Positions 52,251 through 60,820 of a stretch of DNA of 64,000 bases are shown here, piece by piece. The stretch is from JBBRBB01 sp038206235 (GTDB lineage Bacteria; Bacteroidota; Bacteroidia; Chitinophagales; Chitinophagaceae): contig JBBRBB010000003.1 of NCBI GenBank assembly GCA_038206235.1, positions 185,516-249,515 on the forward strand. Reading direction: 5' to 3'. Every line of letters begins with the position of its first letter. Position 1 is the stretch's first letter. The translations under genes and the position numbers were made by a program. Under the pieces are notes generated by a model. It was given only the letters and a program-made list of their open reading frames with translations, ran no database searches and was not told the origin of the DNA.

Positions 52251-52982
52251 ATGAAAAGATTTTTATTTGCAATAATATCTACATCAGTTTTTTGGTCTTC
52301 CTGCGTCCATTACTATTATGCTCCTAATGCTAACAATGTTCCGTTATTAAAAGAAAAGAATGATGTACGTTTCCAGGCTCAATACAGCAGTGGTAATAAT
52401 TTTTCGGGATATGATGTTCAAAGCGCTTATGCTCTAAGCAATCATGCAGGGGTACAATTAAATTTTTTTCATGCTGCTGAAGATGATGGCGAAAACGGCT
52501 CCGGTTTTGGTAACTATATAGAAGCGGCAGGCGGATATTATCATCCATCACACAATAAACACTGGATTTTCGAGAGCTATGCCGGATTGGGAAATGGCTG
52601 GGTAAATAATAATTATGGATATTCAGAATTTGCCAAAACAGGTGTTACCAAGTTTTTTATTCAGCCTTCTTTCGGTTTTACAAGCAAAAATTTCGATATG
52701 GCACTCTCCTCAAAATTCGGCTTTGTAAATATAAATGTAAAGGAATCTAACCTTTCAAATAACCATAATTCATTCGATTTAGATTATATTAATTTTCTTA
52801 AAACCAGCAAGCCATTTTATTATTGGGAACCCGGAATTTCAATACGCGGGGGGTTTAGGCAATGTAAAGTGTTGATTCAGGTTACCCACACTTTTGCAAA
52901 AAATTCAGAGTTGGCATTAGATGATACAAATCTTTCTTTGGGAATTCTTATTCCATTCAAAATTACAACCGCACATCAATAA
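52251..52982 (+). CDS. Outer-membrane-type lipoprotein of unknown function
   Basis: A 243-residue exported protein. The signal MKRFLFAIISTSVFWSSC carries a lipobox-like SSC at Cys18, so it is likely lipidated. The rest is a series of alternating amphipathic strands rich in Gly, Tyr, Phe and Asn (for example NHAGVQLNFFHAAEDDG, WIFESYAGLGNGWVNNNYGY), like a small outer-membrane barrel. No domain recognised. It is a single-gene unit. Confidence 0.78.
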   Translation: MKRFLFAIISTSVFWSSCVHYYYAPNANNVPLLKEKNDVRFQAQYSSGNNFSGYDVQSAYALSNHAGVQLNFFHAAEDDGENGSGFGNYIEAAGGYYHPSHNKHWIFESYAGLGNGWVNNNYGYSEFAKTGVTKFFIQPSFGFTSKNFDMALSSKFGFVNINVKESNLSNNHNSFDLDYINFLKTSKPFYYWEPGISIRGGFRQCKVLIQVTHTFAKNSELALDDTNLSLGILIPFKITTAHQ

Positions 52983-53094
52983 TTTATATGCAGGTAAAAC
53001 CAATTTAAACTTTCATCACATCCATCTGTTCCTTATCTGCTCTAACACATGAAGAGTGTATAGCTACTCCCGCTAAGGAATCATAATAAATTTT

Positions 53095-53865
53095 TTATGC
53101 CGTTTCTTTATCTAAATACAAGCTAAATGTATCTCCCCGCAAACCCATGCGCATTGTCTCTAACGGAATAACTTCTGAAGGAGCAATGTTGCCCAGATTT
53201 ACATTGCAGCCAAGCAATTCAAGAAAATATAATTGCTGCTGTTTTTGCGGCGCTTCCCAAATAATACTTTCGCCAGGAATTTGTGTAAGAATTTCCTGCA
53301 CCAGCCCTTCACGTACTTCCCCGCTGCCGCGATAGATACCAACATTGCCTGACTCACGGGCTTCTGCAATTACATACGAGCTTCCCGCTTCAAGCTCTGC
53401 ACGCATTAATTCAATCCATTTATACGGCGGAATAATATGCGCTGCGTCTTTGCTGCCCACTTCACTTAACACAGTTCCATGTTTCGTGAGCTTTTCTATA
53501 TAGCCGCATTTTTCTGCATGTGGAATATTGATTGAGCCATCGCTCACTTCCATGTAAGTGATGCCATAATCTTTGCAGATAGATATATAATCCTCGAATT
53601 GATTGCGTATTAAGAAAGCCTCGAATAAAGTTCCGCCAAAATAAATGGGAACATTAAACGAATGAAATACTTCTATCTTTTCTCTAAGATTTGGTGTTAC
53701 GAAAGAAGTGCCGAAACCAAGCTTTACAATATCAACATGCGGCTCATTAACGCTGAGGAAATTTTTTACTTCATTAATGCTAAGTCCTTTATCCATTACC
53801 ATGGTAAGTCCGTTGATTCTGGGCTTAAGAGCACGGTCGGGCATTTGTGAAAGAGTAAAATTCAT
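53095..53865 (-). CDS. Phosphosulfolactate synthase (ComA family)
   Basis: A 256-residue TIM-barrel protein of the ComA family, which adds sulfite to phosphoenolpyruvate to give (2R)-phosphosulfolactate. Seen motifs are GLTMVMDKGLSINEVKNFLS, HVDIVKLGFGTSF, PIYFGGTLFEAFLIRN, YMEVSDGSINIP, VIAEARESGNVGIYR and LGNIAPSEVIPLETMRMGLR. In methanogens this starts coenzyme M synthesis; in Bacteroidota the product could feed sulfolactate or sulfonate compounds. No other sulfonate gene is beside it, so the pathway here is inferred. Confidence 0.9.
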   Translation of the reverse strand: MNFTLSQMPDRALKPRINGLTMVMDKGLSINEVKNFLSVNEPHVDIVKLGFGTSFVTPNLREKIEVFHSFNVPIYFGGTLFEAFLIRNQFEDYISICKDYGITYMEVSDGSINIPHAEKCGYIEKLTKHGTVLSEVGSKDAAHIIPPYKWIELMRAELEAGSSYVIAEARESGNVGIYRGSGEVREGLVQEILTQIPGESIIWEAPQKQQQLYFLELLGCNVNLGNIAPSEVIPLETMRMGLRGDTFSLYLDKETA

Positions 53866-53890
53866 GCTGACTTTTTTGGTGGCGCAAAAA

Positions 53891-54036
53891 TAAGTTGAAT
53901 AGTTGAATAGTTGATTGGGTAAATGGTTGAATTGTTGAATGGCTGAATGATTAAATTTTGAAGAGCAAAAAAAGGAAATAAAAAAGCCACTCTTTATAAA
54001 GGGTAGCTTACTTATTTACTTATTTACTTATTTACC
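53891..54036. repeat. Repeat tracts between comA and DUF1573 genes
   Basis: Units of agttgaatagttgaatag and later tacttatttacttatttac occupy much of the gap. Between them lies AAAAGCCACTCTTTATAAAG, with an imperfect partner AAAGGGTAGCTT, a possible weak terminator for the DUF1573 pair on the minus strand. Confidence 0.5.
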
Positions 54037-54414
54037 TTACTCCTTGCTCACTTCCACTTCTCCTTCAATGGTCAATATCACAGGCTCGGCAACATTTGCA
54101 AATTTCACCGTAACTTTTTTGGTAAACTGTCCTGGATTTTCAGCATTGTATGTTACCTTAATAGTTTCGGTTTTTCCTTTTGCAATAGGTGTTTTTGGAA
54201 ATTCAGGTGTGGTGCAGCCACACTCTGCGGTGGCAGACTCAACAATGAGCTTACCATCTGATTTATTTGTGAATTCAAAGCTGGTAGAAGCAGGCACATG
54301 CTGCTTAATTTTTCCGAATGAATACTTTGTTGTTGTGAATTCAATTTTATCATTTGTTTGTGCGTGTGCTGCAACAATTCCAAAGAAGATTAAAAAGCTT
54401 ATTATTTTTTTCAT
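54037..54414 (-). CDS. DUF1573 domain protein
   Basis: A 125-residue secreted protein with signal peptide MKKIISFLIFFGIVAAHAQ and one DUF1573 (immunoglobulin-like) domain. The family motif VESATAECGCTTPEFPKTPI (about 58-77) has the Cys pair. It lies 10 bp from the next DUF1573 gene upstream on the same strand, and the two are clearly one unit. Role unknown; the family is common on Bacteroidota surfaces. Confidence 0.88.
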   Translation of the reverse strand: MKKIISFLIFFGIVAAHAQTNDKIEFTTTKYSFGKIKQHVPASTSFEFTNKSDGKLIVESATAECGCTTPEFPKTPIAKGKTETIKVTYNAENPGQFTKKVTVKFANVAEPVILTIEGEVEVSKE

Positions 54415-54424
54415 ATAATAAATT

Positions 54425-55021
54425 TTATTTGCCGCCCCCTGATTTTAATTTATCAACCTGTCCATTTCCCGGAGCAGGGTTATCGGGAGTCTTATAGGTT
54501 TCTCCATGAAAGTTTATTACCTGTGTTACACCACCCGGAAAATAAATAGTAACAATCTTATGAAAAGCGCCTTCTGTATAACCATTAAATCCGATGTGTA
54601 TTTTAAAAGTTTCACCAGCAGCATAGGGACCGGGCTGCCATTTGGGAGTAGTGCAGCCGCAACCGGCAACTACATTTTCAAGGCGAACAGAATCACTAGA
54701 AATATTTTTCATTTCAAGATCAAATTCTGCAGGCTTTCCATAAGGTATCTTTCCAAAATCGTGGTCAGTCTCTTTAAATTGAATGATAGAACTAATATCG
54801 TTTTTTGGGGCATTATCTGATTTTAGTTTTAATGCTTCATTATAAGCTTCTTTAGCTTCGTTATAGGCTTTTTTCGCAGCGGTATCTTCAGGTTTTAATT
54901 TTAATGCTTCGTTATAAGCTTCTTTAGCTTCGTTATAGGCTTTTTTTGCAGCGGTATCTGTCTGTGCATGCAATGCTGCCGTTACTAATACTGCAAGGGA
55001 GAATAAAATAAATTTTTTCAT
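54425..55021 (-). CDS. DUF1573 domain protein with tandem helical repeats
   Basis: A 198-residue exported protein. After the signal peptide there are two almost identical 24-residue repeats (about 21-68; unit DTAAKKAYNEAKEAYNEALK plus LKPE), encoded by a 72-bp tandem duplication (about 54820-54963), then a DUF1573 domain (about 75-185) with VAGCGCTTPKWQPGPYAAGE. The repeats would form an amphipathic helix or coiled coil. First gene of the DUF1573 pair. Confidence 0.87.
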   Translation of the reverse strand: MKKFILFSLAVLVTAALHAQTDTAAKKAYNEAKEAYNEALKLKPEDTAAKKAYNEAKEAYNEALKLKSDNAPKNDISSIIQFKETDHDFGKIPYGKPAEFDLEMKNISSDSVRLENVVAGCGCTTPKWQPGPYAAGETFKIHIGFNGYTEGAFHKIVTIYFPGGVTQVINFHGETYKTPDNPAPGNGQVDKLKSGGGK

Positions 55022-55211
55022 TTTTTTGATTTTAAAAAATTGAGGTGTAAAAATATTAATTATTTTTTTATGGCAAAGTAATTATATATAAGGGTTTCTT
55101 AATTCCTCCATTTCATTTTTACAAATATCCTGAATAAACCTTTTCCTGACCAAAAATTTGGCCATAAGTTTAATTTTTTGCCTCAAAAGGTAAAATGGTA
55201 TTTTTGTCCCC

Positions 55212-57605
55212 ATGGAAAATATTGCTTCGCCAATAGCTGCTAATGAAAGCATGCTCTCTTACGAAGATTTCAAAACTACTGTTTTAAATGATTACCGCTT
55301 AATTGTACAAAGCAGAGAAACAAGTCTTTTAGGAAGACGTGAAGTGCTTACCGGCAAAGCCAAGTTCGGCATCTTTGGCGATGGAAAAGAGTTAGCCCAA
55401 GTGGCGATGGCAAAGTTTTTTCTACCCGGCGATTTTCGCTCAGGATATTACCGTGACCAAACTTTTATGTTTGCAGTAGGTCTCGCAACCGTGCAGCAAT
55501 TCTTTGCGCAATTATATGCTGACCCTGATTTGAATCATGATCCCTTTAGTGCAGGCCGCCAAATGGTAAGCCATTTTGCAACCCGTTTTACTGATGATGA
55601 TGGCAATTGGGAAAATCTTGCCCGGAAAAAAAATATTGCGGCAGACCTTGCTCCCACTGCAGCGCAAATGCCACGCAGTATTGGCTTGGCGCTTGCTTCA
55701 AAAATGTATAGAAATTCTGCGCCGTTAAAACACTTTACTGATTTTTCTATTAACGGAAATGAAATTTGTTTTTGCACCATTGGCGATGCAGCAACATCAG
55801 AAGGGCATTTTTGGGAAACGATTAATGCTGCAGGTGTGCTGCAGGTGCCGCTTGCAGTATTTGTTTGGGATGATGGGTATGGCATATCAGTTCCCCGTGA
55901 ATATCAAACAACCAAAGGCTCTGTTTCTGCGGCGCTGAAAGGATTTCAAAAAAAGCCTGAAACCAACGGCATAGATATTTATAAAGTAAAGGGATGGGAT
56001 TATGCAGGTTTATGCGAAGTGTTTGAAGCAGGTTTACAAAAAGTAAGAGAAACTCATGTGCCTGCACTTTTTCATGTTGAGGAACTTACGCAGCCTCAGG
56101 GACACTCCACTTCAGGAAGCCATGAAAGATATAAAACCGATGAGAGGCTTGAGTGGGAAAAAGAATGGGATTGCATTAAAAAGATGAGAGCATGGGTAAT
56201 TGAAAATGGCATTGCTGCGGATTCTGAATTGATTGAATTAGAAGAGCAGATAAAAAAGCAAGTGAGAGAAGAAAAGAGCAGGGCATGGAGTGAATATCTT
56301 GAACCTATAAAGCAACAGGCATCTTATGCAGCAAAGCTGATGAAAGTTATATCTGTGAATGAAAGCGATGCAAGCAATCACCTTCAATCCTTTGCAAAAG
56401 AATTAGAGAGCAATGCAGAACCATTACGCAGAGAGGTGCTGCGAAATTTATCCATTGCCTCAGATATAGAAAAAAAAGCGGGCAGTTCAATTGAAATAAA
56501 AAAATATTATGATGAATTAAAGCAGCTTAATCAGTCATTATATAATTCCCATCTCTACAGCAATAATAGTAAAAGCGCATTAAGAGTCGTTGAAGTAAAG
56601 CCTCATATTACAGACGATGCTCCTTTTGTAAATGGCTACGAAGTATTGAATAAATATTTTGATGAATTGTTTACTATAAACCCTAAAGTAATTGCCTTTG
56701 GCGAAGATCTTGGCTTTATTGGTGATGTGAACCAGGGTTTTTCAGGATTGCAGCAAAAGCATAGCAGCGACCGCATCTTTGATACCGGAATTCGCGAACT
56801 CACTATCATGGGACAGGGAATAGGACTCGCTATGCGTGGACTAAGACCCATTGCCGAAATTCAATACCTCGATTATTTATTATACGCATTGCAACCATTA
56901 AGCGATGATGTTGCCACCTTACATTATCGTACCAAAGGATTACAGATTTGTCCATTGATAGTTCGTACCCGTGGACATCGTCTTGAAGGTATATGGCATA
57001 GCGGCTCCCCAATGGGAATGATAATAAATTCTCTGCGCGGCATGTATGTATGTGTACCGCGAAATATGGTGCAGGCTGTTGGCATGTACAATACGCTTCT
57101 GCAAAGCAATGACCCGGGTTTAATCATCGAGTGTTTAAACGGTTATCGCTTAAAAGAAAAGTTGCCATCAAATCTTACTGAATATACTGTGCCATTTGGA
57201 GTGCCTGAAATTATTAAAGAAGGAAATGATATAACCATTGTTTCGTATGGCTCTACCCTGCGCATTATTATGGAGGCGGTTGAAAGATTAGAGCAGGAAA
57301 ACATAAGTTGTGAAGTAGTTGATGTGCAAACGTTGTTGCCTTTCGACATCCATCATACAATACTCTCCTCATTAAAGAAGACCAGCCGCATTGTTTTTGT
57401 TGATGAAGATGTGCCGGGCGGCGCTGCGGCATATATGTTTAACCATGTAATGGAAATGCAGCAAGGTTATCGCTGGCTCGATGCAAGTCCCCGCACAATT
57501 ACCGCAAAAGCGCATCGGCCTGCTTATGGAAGCGATGGAGATTATTTCAGCAAGCCCAATGCAGAGGAAATTGTGGAAGTTGTAAGAGAAATTATGACGG
57601 AGTAG
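55212..57605 (+). CDS. Fused alpha/beta 2-oxoacid dehydrogenase E1 (branched-chain type)
   Basis: A 797-residue protein that joins E1-alpha (about 1-400) and E1-beta (about 465-797) of a thiamine-dependent 2-oxoacid dehydrogenase. The alpha half has the cofactor motif IGDAATSEGHFWE with VWDDGYGISVP; the beta half has FGEDLGFIGDVNQGF, RPIAEIQYLDYLLYA and FVDEDVPGGAAAYM. Fused E1 proteins are usual in Bacteroidota and are assigned to branched-chain 2-oxoacids, fitting ilvE in this window. Its E2 and E3 partners are not in the window; SucB belongs to the other complex. Confidence 0.92.
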   Translation: MENIASPIAANESMLSYEDFKTTVLNDYRLIVQSRETSLLGRREVLTGKAKFGIFGDGKELAQVAMAKFFLPGDFRSGYYRDQTFMFAVGLATVQQFFAQLYADPDLNHDPFSAGRQMVSHFATRFTDDDGNWENLARKKNIAADLAPTAAQMPRSIGLALASKMYRNSAPLKHFTDFSINGNEICFCTIGDAATSEGHFWETINAAGVLQVPLAVFVWDDGYGISVPREYQTTKGSVSAALKGFQKKPETNGIDIYKVKGWDYAGLCEVFEAGLQKVRETHVPALFHVEELTQPQGHSTSGSHERYKTDERLEWEKEWDCIKKMRAWVIENGIAADSELIELEEQIKKQVREEKSRAWSEYLEPIKQQASYAAKLMKVISVNESDASNHLQSFAKELESNAEPLRREVLRNLSIASDIEKKAGSSIEIKKYYDELKQLNQSLYNSHLYSNNSKSALRVVEVKPHITDDAPFVNGYEVLNKYFDELFTINPKVIAFGEDLGFIGDVNQGFSGLQQKHSSDRIFDTGIRELTIMGQGIGLAMRGLRPIAEIQYLDYLLYALQPLSDDVATLHYRTKGLQICPLIVRTRGHRLEGIWHSGSPMGMIINSLRGMYVCVPRNMVQAVGMYNTLLQSNDPGLIIECLNGYRLKEKLPSNLTEYTVPFGVPEIIKEGNDITIVSYGSTLRIIMEAVERLEQENISCEVVDVQTLLPFDIHHTILSSLKKTSRIVFVDEDVPGGAAAYMFNHVMEMQQGYRWLDASPRTITAKAHRPAYGSDGDYFSKPNAEEIVEVVREIMTE

Positions 57606-57616
57606 TTCAATACAAC

Positions 57617-57640
57617 GCATCGTCCCTGCGGAGACGATGC
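57617..57640 (+). terminator. Hairpin after the E1 gene
   Basis: GCATCGTC and GACGATGC form a perfect 8-bp stem with an 8-nt loop, 11 bp after the stop. It is followed by TTGATTTATAAAT rather than a clean T-run, so termination is possible but not certain. A related GGGACGATGC occurs at 24064. Confidence 0.5.
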
Positions 57641-57663
57641 TTGATTTATAAATATTTGCAAGA

Positions 57664-57720
57664 GCAGGGCTTGGGGAATGAATAATCGGCAGCAAACGTT
57701 ATCTTCAACAAAAAATTTTT
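57664..57720. repeat. Left copy of a 57-bp direct repeat
   Basis: Starts GCAGGGCTTGGGGAATGA and contains GTTATCTTCAACAAAAA. The right copy at 58364-58420 matches at roughly four of five positions by eye. The two flank a single gene. Confidence 0.65.
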
Positions 57721-57819
57721 CAATTAGCATTTGTTATCGGCAGACGGAAAAAAGAATGCCCTGCCATCGGAAATACCGAAACGTTGTGTGGCAATGTCTA
57801 TTGGACACATACACTAAAT

Positions 57820-58332
57820 ATGACACTGGACATTTCTAAAAATATTAATTTAAAATTTAAAGGACTTGGGATTTATCAGGTAGTTGGCGGCGCCATTGGC
57901 TTCGGTTTGACAATTTGGACAACTGCTCAAACAGGAACAATAACTGGATTGATACTTTTAGTTCTACTTATTGCATACGCACTTTATTCTTATTCTATTT
58001 TTTGCGGAATTCTTCTTCTCAAAAAGAAAATGTCTGGACTTAACTATTCGTTGATAAATCAATTTTTGCAACTTATCAATTTTGCAATACTTGGCTTTGC
58101 GTTCAAATACATTTCTGGAGTTTATTTATGTGCAGGTATTGACATAAATACATTAGACTTTAAATTAAACTTTGGTGTTTCGACTTGGCAAATAAATATA
58201 AATCATGACAAAGAATTACTGGAAGTGTATTTCAATTTTATTGCAATGTTTTTAATAATCATGATTGACAAATTAAAAAAGAAAGTAGTTGAATGGAATA
58301 ATAAAACTCAATTATCACAAGTAGGACAATGA
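57820..58332 (+). CDS. Small membrane protein of unknown function
   Basis: About 170 residues with three to four membrane helices (GLGIYQVVGGAIGFGLTIW, LILLVLLIAYALYSYSIFCG, LINFAILGFAFKYISGVYLC, a last one VYFNFIAMFLIIMIDKL) and a basic tail. I start at ATG 57820 (MTLDISKNINLKFKGLGIYQ); a TTG at 57784 would extend into sequence that looks like part of the flanking element (AACGTTGTGTGGCAATG). It is enclosed by 57-bp imperfect direct repeats, like a gene cassette. Function unknown. Confidence 0.7.
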   Translation: MTLDISKNINLKFKGLGIYQVVGGAIGFGLTIWTTAQTGTITGLILLVLLIAYALYSYSIFCGILLLKKKMSGLNYSLINQFLQLINFAILGFAFKYISGVYLCAGIDINTLDFKLNFGVSTWQININHDKELLEVYFNFIAMFLIIMIDKLKKKVVEWNNKTQLSQVGQ

Positions 58333-58363
58333 GGCACTACCACTAACAAAAGCATTTGTAATG

Positions 58364-58420
58364 GCAGGTCTTGGCGAATGAGCAATCAGCAATGAAAGTT
58401 ATCTTCAAAAAATGGTTTTT
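58364..58420. repeat. Right copy of a 57-bp direct repeat
   Basis: Starts GCAGGTCTTGGCGAATGA and contains GTTATCTTCAAAAAATGG. See the left copy at 57664. It ends exactly where a truncated lipoprotein ORF begins. Confidence 0.65.
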
Positions 58421-58549
58421 ATGAAATTCAAATTTGTAATTCCATTATTAATTGCAATAACAAGTTGCAATCATAGCAATAATACAACCGTGAGGAGAAA
58501 AAATCTACAAAACATTTTTTTTAGCAGGCAACCCTTTTACCGTTTATGA
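58421..58549 (+). pseudogene. Truncated lipoprotein gene (42 codons)
   Basis: ATG 58421 encodes a convincing lipoprotein signal, MKFKFVIPLLIAITSCNHSN, with lipobox ITSC (Cys16), but a stop follows after residue 42 with nothing domain-like between. It looks like the 5' end of a gene whose body was lost, possibly by insertion of neighbouring cassette-like DNA. Confidence 0.5.
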
Positions 58550-58778
58550 TGTTCTTTAATTACAGATTGCTTTACGGTGAAAATATATTACGGCAGGAAA
58601 ATATTTTCTAAACTGCTTGCTTTATTAAAATCAAATGCTTAATCTTAATCCTTGATTTTATACCATTACACAAACATGCAAAAAATCCTCCCAATGTTCT
58701 CAAACAAAACTTATTAAACGCTCTTCACTCATTTTTTATAAATATGTATTTAATTTTCAAACCAATAAAATAAAAAAA

Positions 58779-60623
58779 ATGAAACTACATTTACCAACTC
58801 CAATCAGCTTAAACAAAATTGGAACACACTTTTTTTCAGGAGGTAATTCTGGAAAACCTTCTATCTGCCTCAGTATATTGCTAATGATTCTATTTGCAGC
58901 TATCAGCGCACAAAACCATGCGCAGGGAACATGGATACCCGTTGCAACAACTGCACCCGATCTTAACGGCGGAGGTATGCTGCTACTTTCTGATGGCAGT
59001 GTTATCTGCAAATCATTCTCCGGTGGTTTTGATGGCATTGGAAATATTTATGATAAGCTTACACCCGATATCAATGGCAGCTATGCAAATGGTACATGGA
59101 GTACAATTGCACCTATGAACAGTACACGCCTCTATTATTCATCACAGGTTCTTAAAGACGGACGTGTTTATGTAGCCGGCGGCGAATATGGTTCGGGCGG
59201 CTCTCGTGGCGAAGTTTATAATCCACTTACAAATACATGGACGCCTACTCCCTCTTATGCCACTTTTCTCTCTGATGCAAACTCAGAAATACTGGAAGAT
59301 GGCAGGGTGCTTCAGGCATCTGTTTACAATTCACTGCGCACTACATATATATATGATCCTGTAACAAATACTCATGTTGCAGGACCCACTTGCATTGGAC
59401 TTCACAATGAATGCACCTGGGTAAAACTTCCTGACAACAGCATTTTAATGGTTGACAGAGATACAAGAAATTCAGAAAGATATATACCTGCTATGAACAA
59501 ATGGATTGCTGATGCTACCGTACCTGTTAACTTGTATGATGTTTATGGCTCTGAAACCGGAGCTGCACTTTTATTAGCAGATGGTCGTGCCTTTTTTATC
59601 GGGTCAACAGGATACACCGCTTATTACACACCTTCGGGCACCACATCTAATGGCAGTTGGGTTGCAGGGGCTGTAATCCCAAAAAAGCAGGGCGCTCCTG
59701 ATGCTGCCGCAGCACTAATGGTTGATGGAAAAATTCTTGCTGCAGGCTCTCCTGTTCCTTCATTTTTAGGAGTTTTTCAAACACCAACTTCTTATGCAGT
59801 AATTGACCCCACTACAGATGCACTTACGCGTATAGATGCACCGGGCGGAGGCAATACAATCGAGATACCGTGCTATTATACCGGCATGCTCTGCCTGCCT
59901 GATGGTACTATACTTTATGGCCAGCAATACTCTTCTAATTATTACATATTTGTGCCTGATGGGGCAGCTGTTGCTAACGGCAAGCCTGTAATCAGCAATA
60001 TCTACAGGAGTGGAGGCAATGTATTTACCATGACAGGAACAGGCTTTAATGGATTAACCGAAGGCGCATATTATGGTGATGACTGGCAGATGGCAACTAA
60101 TTATCCCATTATACGGGCAACATCAGGAAACAATGTGTATTATGCCCGCACCTTTAACTGGAACAGTACTGGCGTGAGGAGAGGAATAAAAAAAGATACA
60201 ACACAATTTACTCTTCCCCCTGGTCTGCCGCATGGAACTTATTCGGTAGTAGTAACAGCAAATGGGATAGCTTCAAACCCTGTTATAGTAAATTATTCTC
60301 CCGGGCCACATTCTGATATTGCAATACTGAATAGTTATAGCAGCAGGCAAAGCAATTCAGTAATTGCAGCGAGTGATATAAGCATATATCCTAACCCTGC
60401 AAAAGAAGAGGCAACTCTTTATTTCAGGCTGCAAAAAACATCTCATGTAAATGTAGAAATTTGTGATATGAATGGAAAGAAAATGCAAACATTGCTTGAT
60501 AATAATCTGCAGCAGGGGGAACATACTTTACAGCTTAACACAAGAAATTTCTCAGCAGGAACGTATAATGTAAGAATACTCAACGAAAGCGGAATTGAAA
60601 ACAGGAAGCTGGTTGTGCAGTAA
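58779..60623 (+). CDS. Kelch/galactose-oxidase-like T9SS-secreted protein
   Basis: A 614-residue exported protein with an unusually long N-terminal leader before the hydrophobic signal (about 25-48, ICLSILLMILFAAISAQNHA). The body is a beta-propeller of kelch-type repeats (SGGSRGEVYNPLTNTWTPTP, VLKDGRVYVAGGEYG), followed by an early-set immunoglobulin-like domain (about 400-510, GKPVISNIYRSGGNVFTMTG) as in galactose-oxidase-like proteins, and a T9SS sorting domain (SIYPNPAKEEATLYF ... SAGTYNVRILNESG). The copper-site residues of true galactose oxidases could not be identified, so an enzymatic role is uncertain. Confidence 0.85.
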   Translation: MKLHLPTPISLNKIGTHFFSGGNSGKPSICLSILLMILFAAISAQNHAQGTWIPVATTAPDLNGGGMLLLSDGSVICKSFSGGFDGIGNIYDKLTPDINGSYANGTWSTIAPMNSTRLYYSSQVLKDGRVYVAGGEYGSGGSRGEVYNPLTNTWTPTPSYATFLSDANSEILEDGRVLQASVYNSLRTTYIYDPVTNTHVAGPTCIGLHNECTWVKLPDNSILMVDRDTRNSERYIPAMNKWIADATVPVNLYDVYGSETGAALLLADGRAFFIGSTGYTAYYTPSGTTSNGSWVAGAVIPKKQGAPDAAAALMVDGKILAAGSPVPSFLGVFQTPTSYAVIDPTTDALTRIDAPGGGNTIEIPCYYTGMLCLPDGTILYGQQYSSNYYIFVPDGAAVANGKPVISNIYRSGGNVFTMTGTGFNGLTEGAYYGDDWQMATNYPIIRATSGNNVYYARTFNWNSTGVRRGIKKDTTQFTLPPGLPHGTYSVVVTANGIASNPVIVNYSPGPHSDIAILNSYSSRQSNSVIAASDISIYPNPAKEEATLYFRLQKTSHVNVEICDMNGKKMQTLLDNNLQQGEHTLQLNTRNFSAGTYNVRILNESGIENRKLVVQ

Positions 60624-60667
60624 ACATTAAATTTCTGTTGAGTAATTTGTCAGCGTATTTTTTTTGA

Positions 60668-60704
60668 AACCATCGTTGGTCAACAGGCCTGACGATGGTT
60701 TTTA
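60668..60704 (+). terminator. Intrinsic terminator of the kelch gene
   Basis: AACCATCGT and ACGATGGTT form a perfect 9-bp stem followed by TTTTT, about 45 bp after the stop. Confidence 0.88.
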
Positions 60705-60820
60705 ATTCTTCAAAATTTTGCATTTAGTTACGTATGAGGCTTTAGAACATTTTCTGAATTCATCACTAAAAATTTTCACGTAAATAAAATTGCTGTACCT
60801 TTCTAATTAAACTTATCGCC

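Noticed and set aside
57664..58420. True integron gene cassette with attC sites
   Set aside because: I could not find paired core sites of the GTTRRRY/RYYYAAC form, and no integron integrase is in the window. Kept only as a cassette-like finding.
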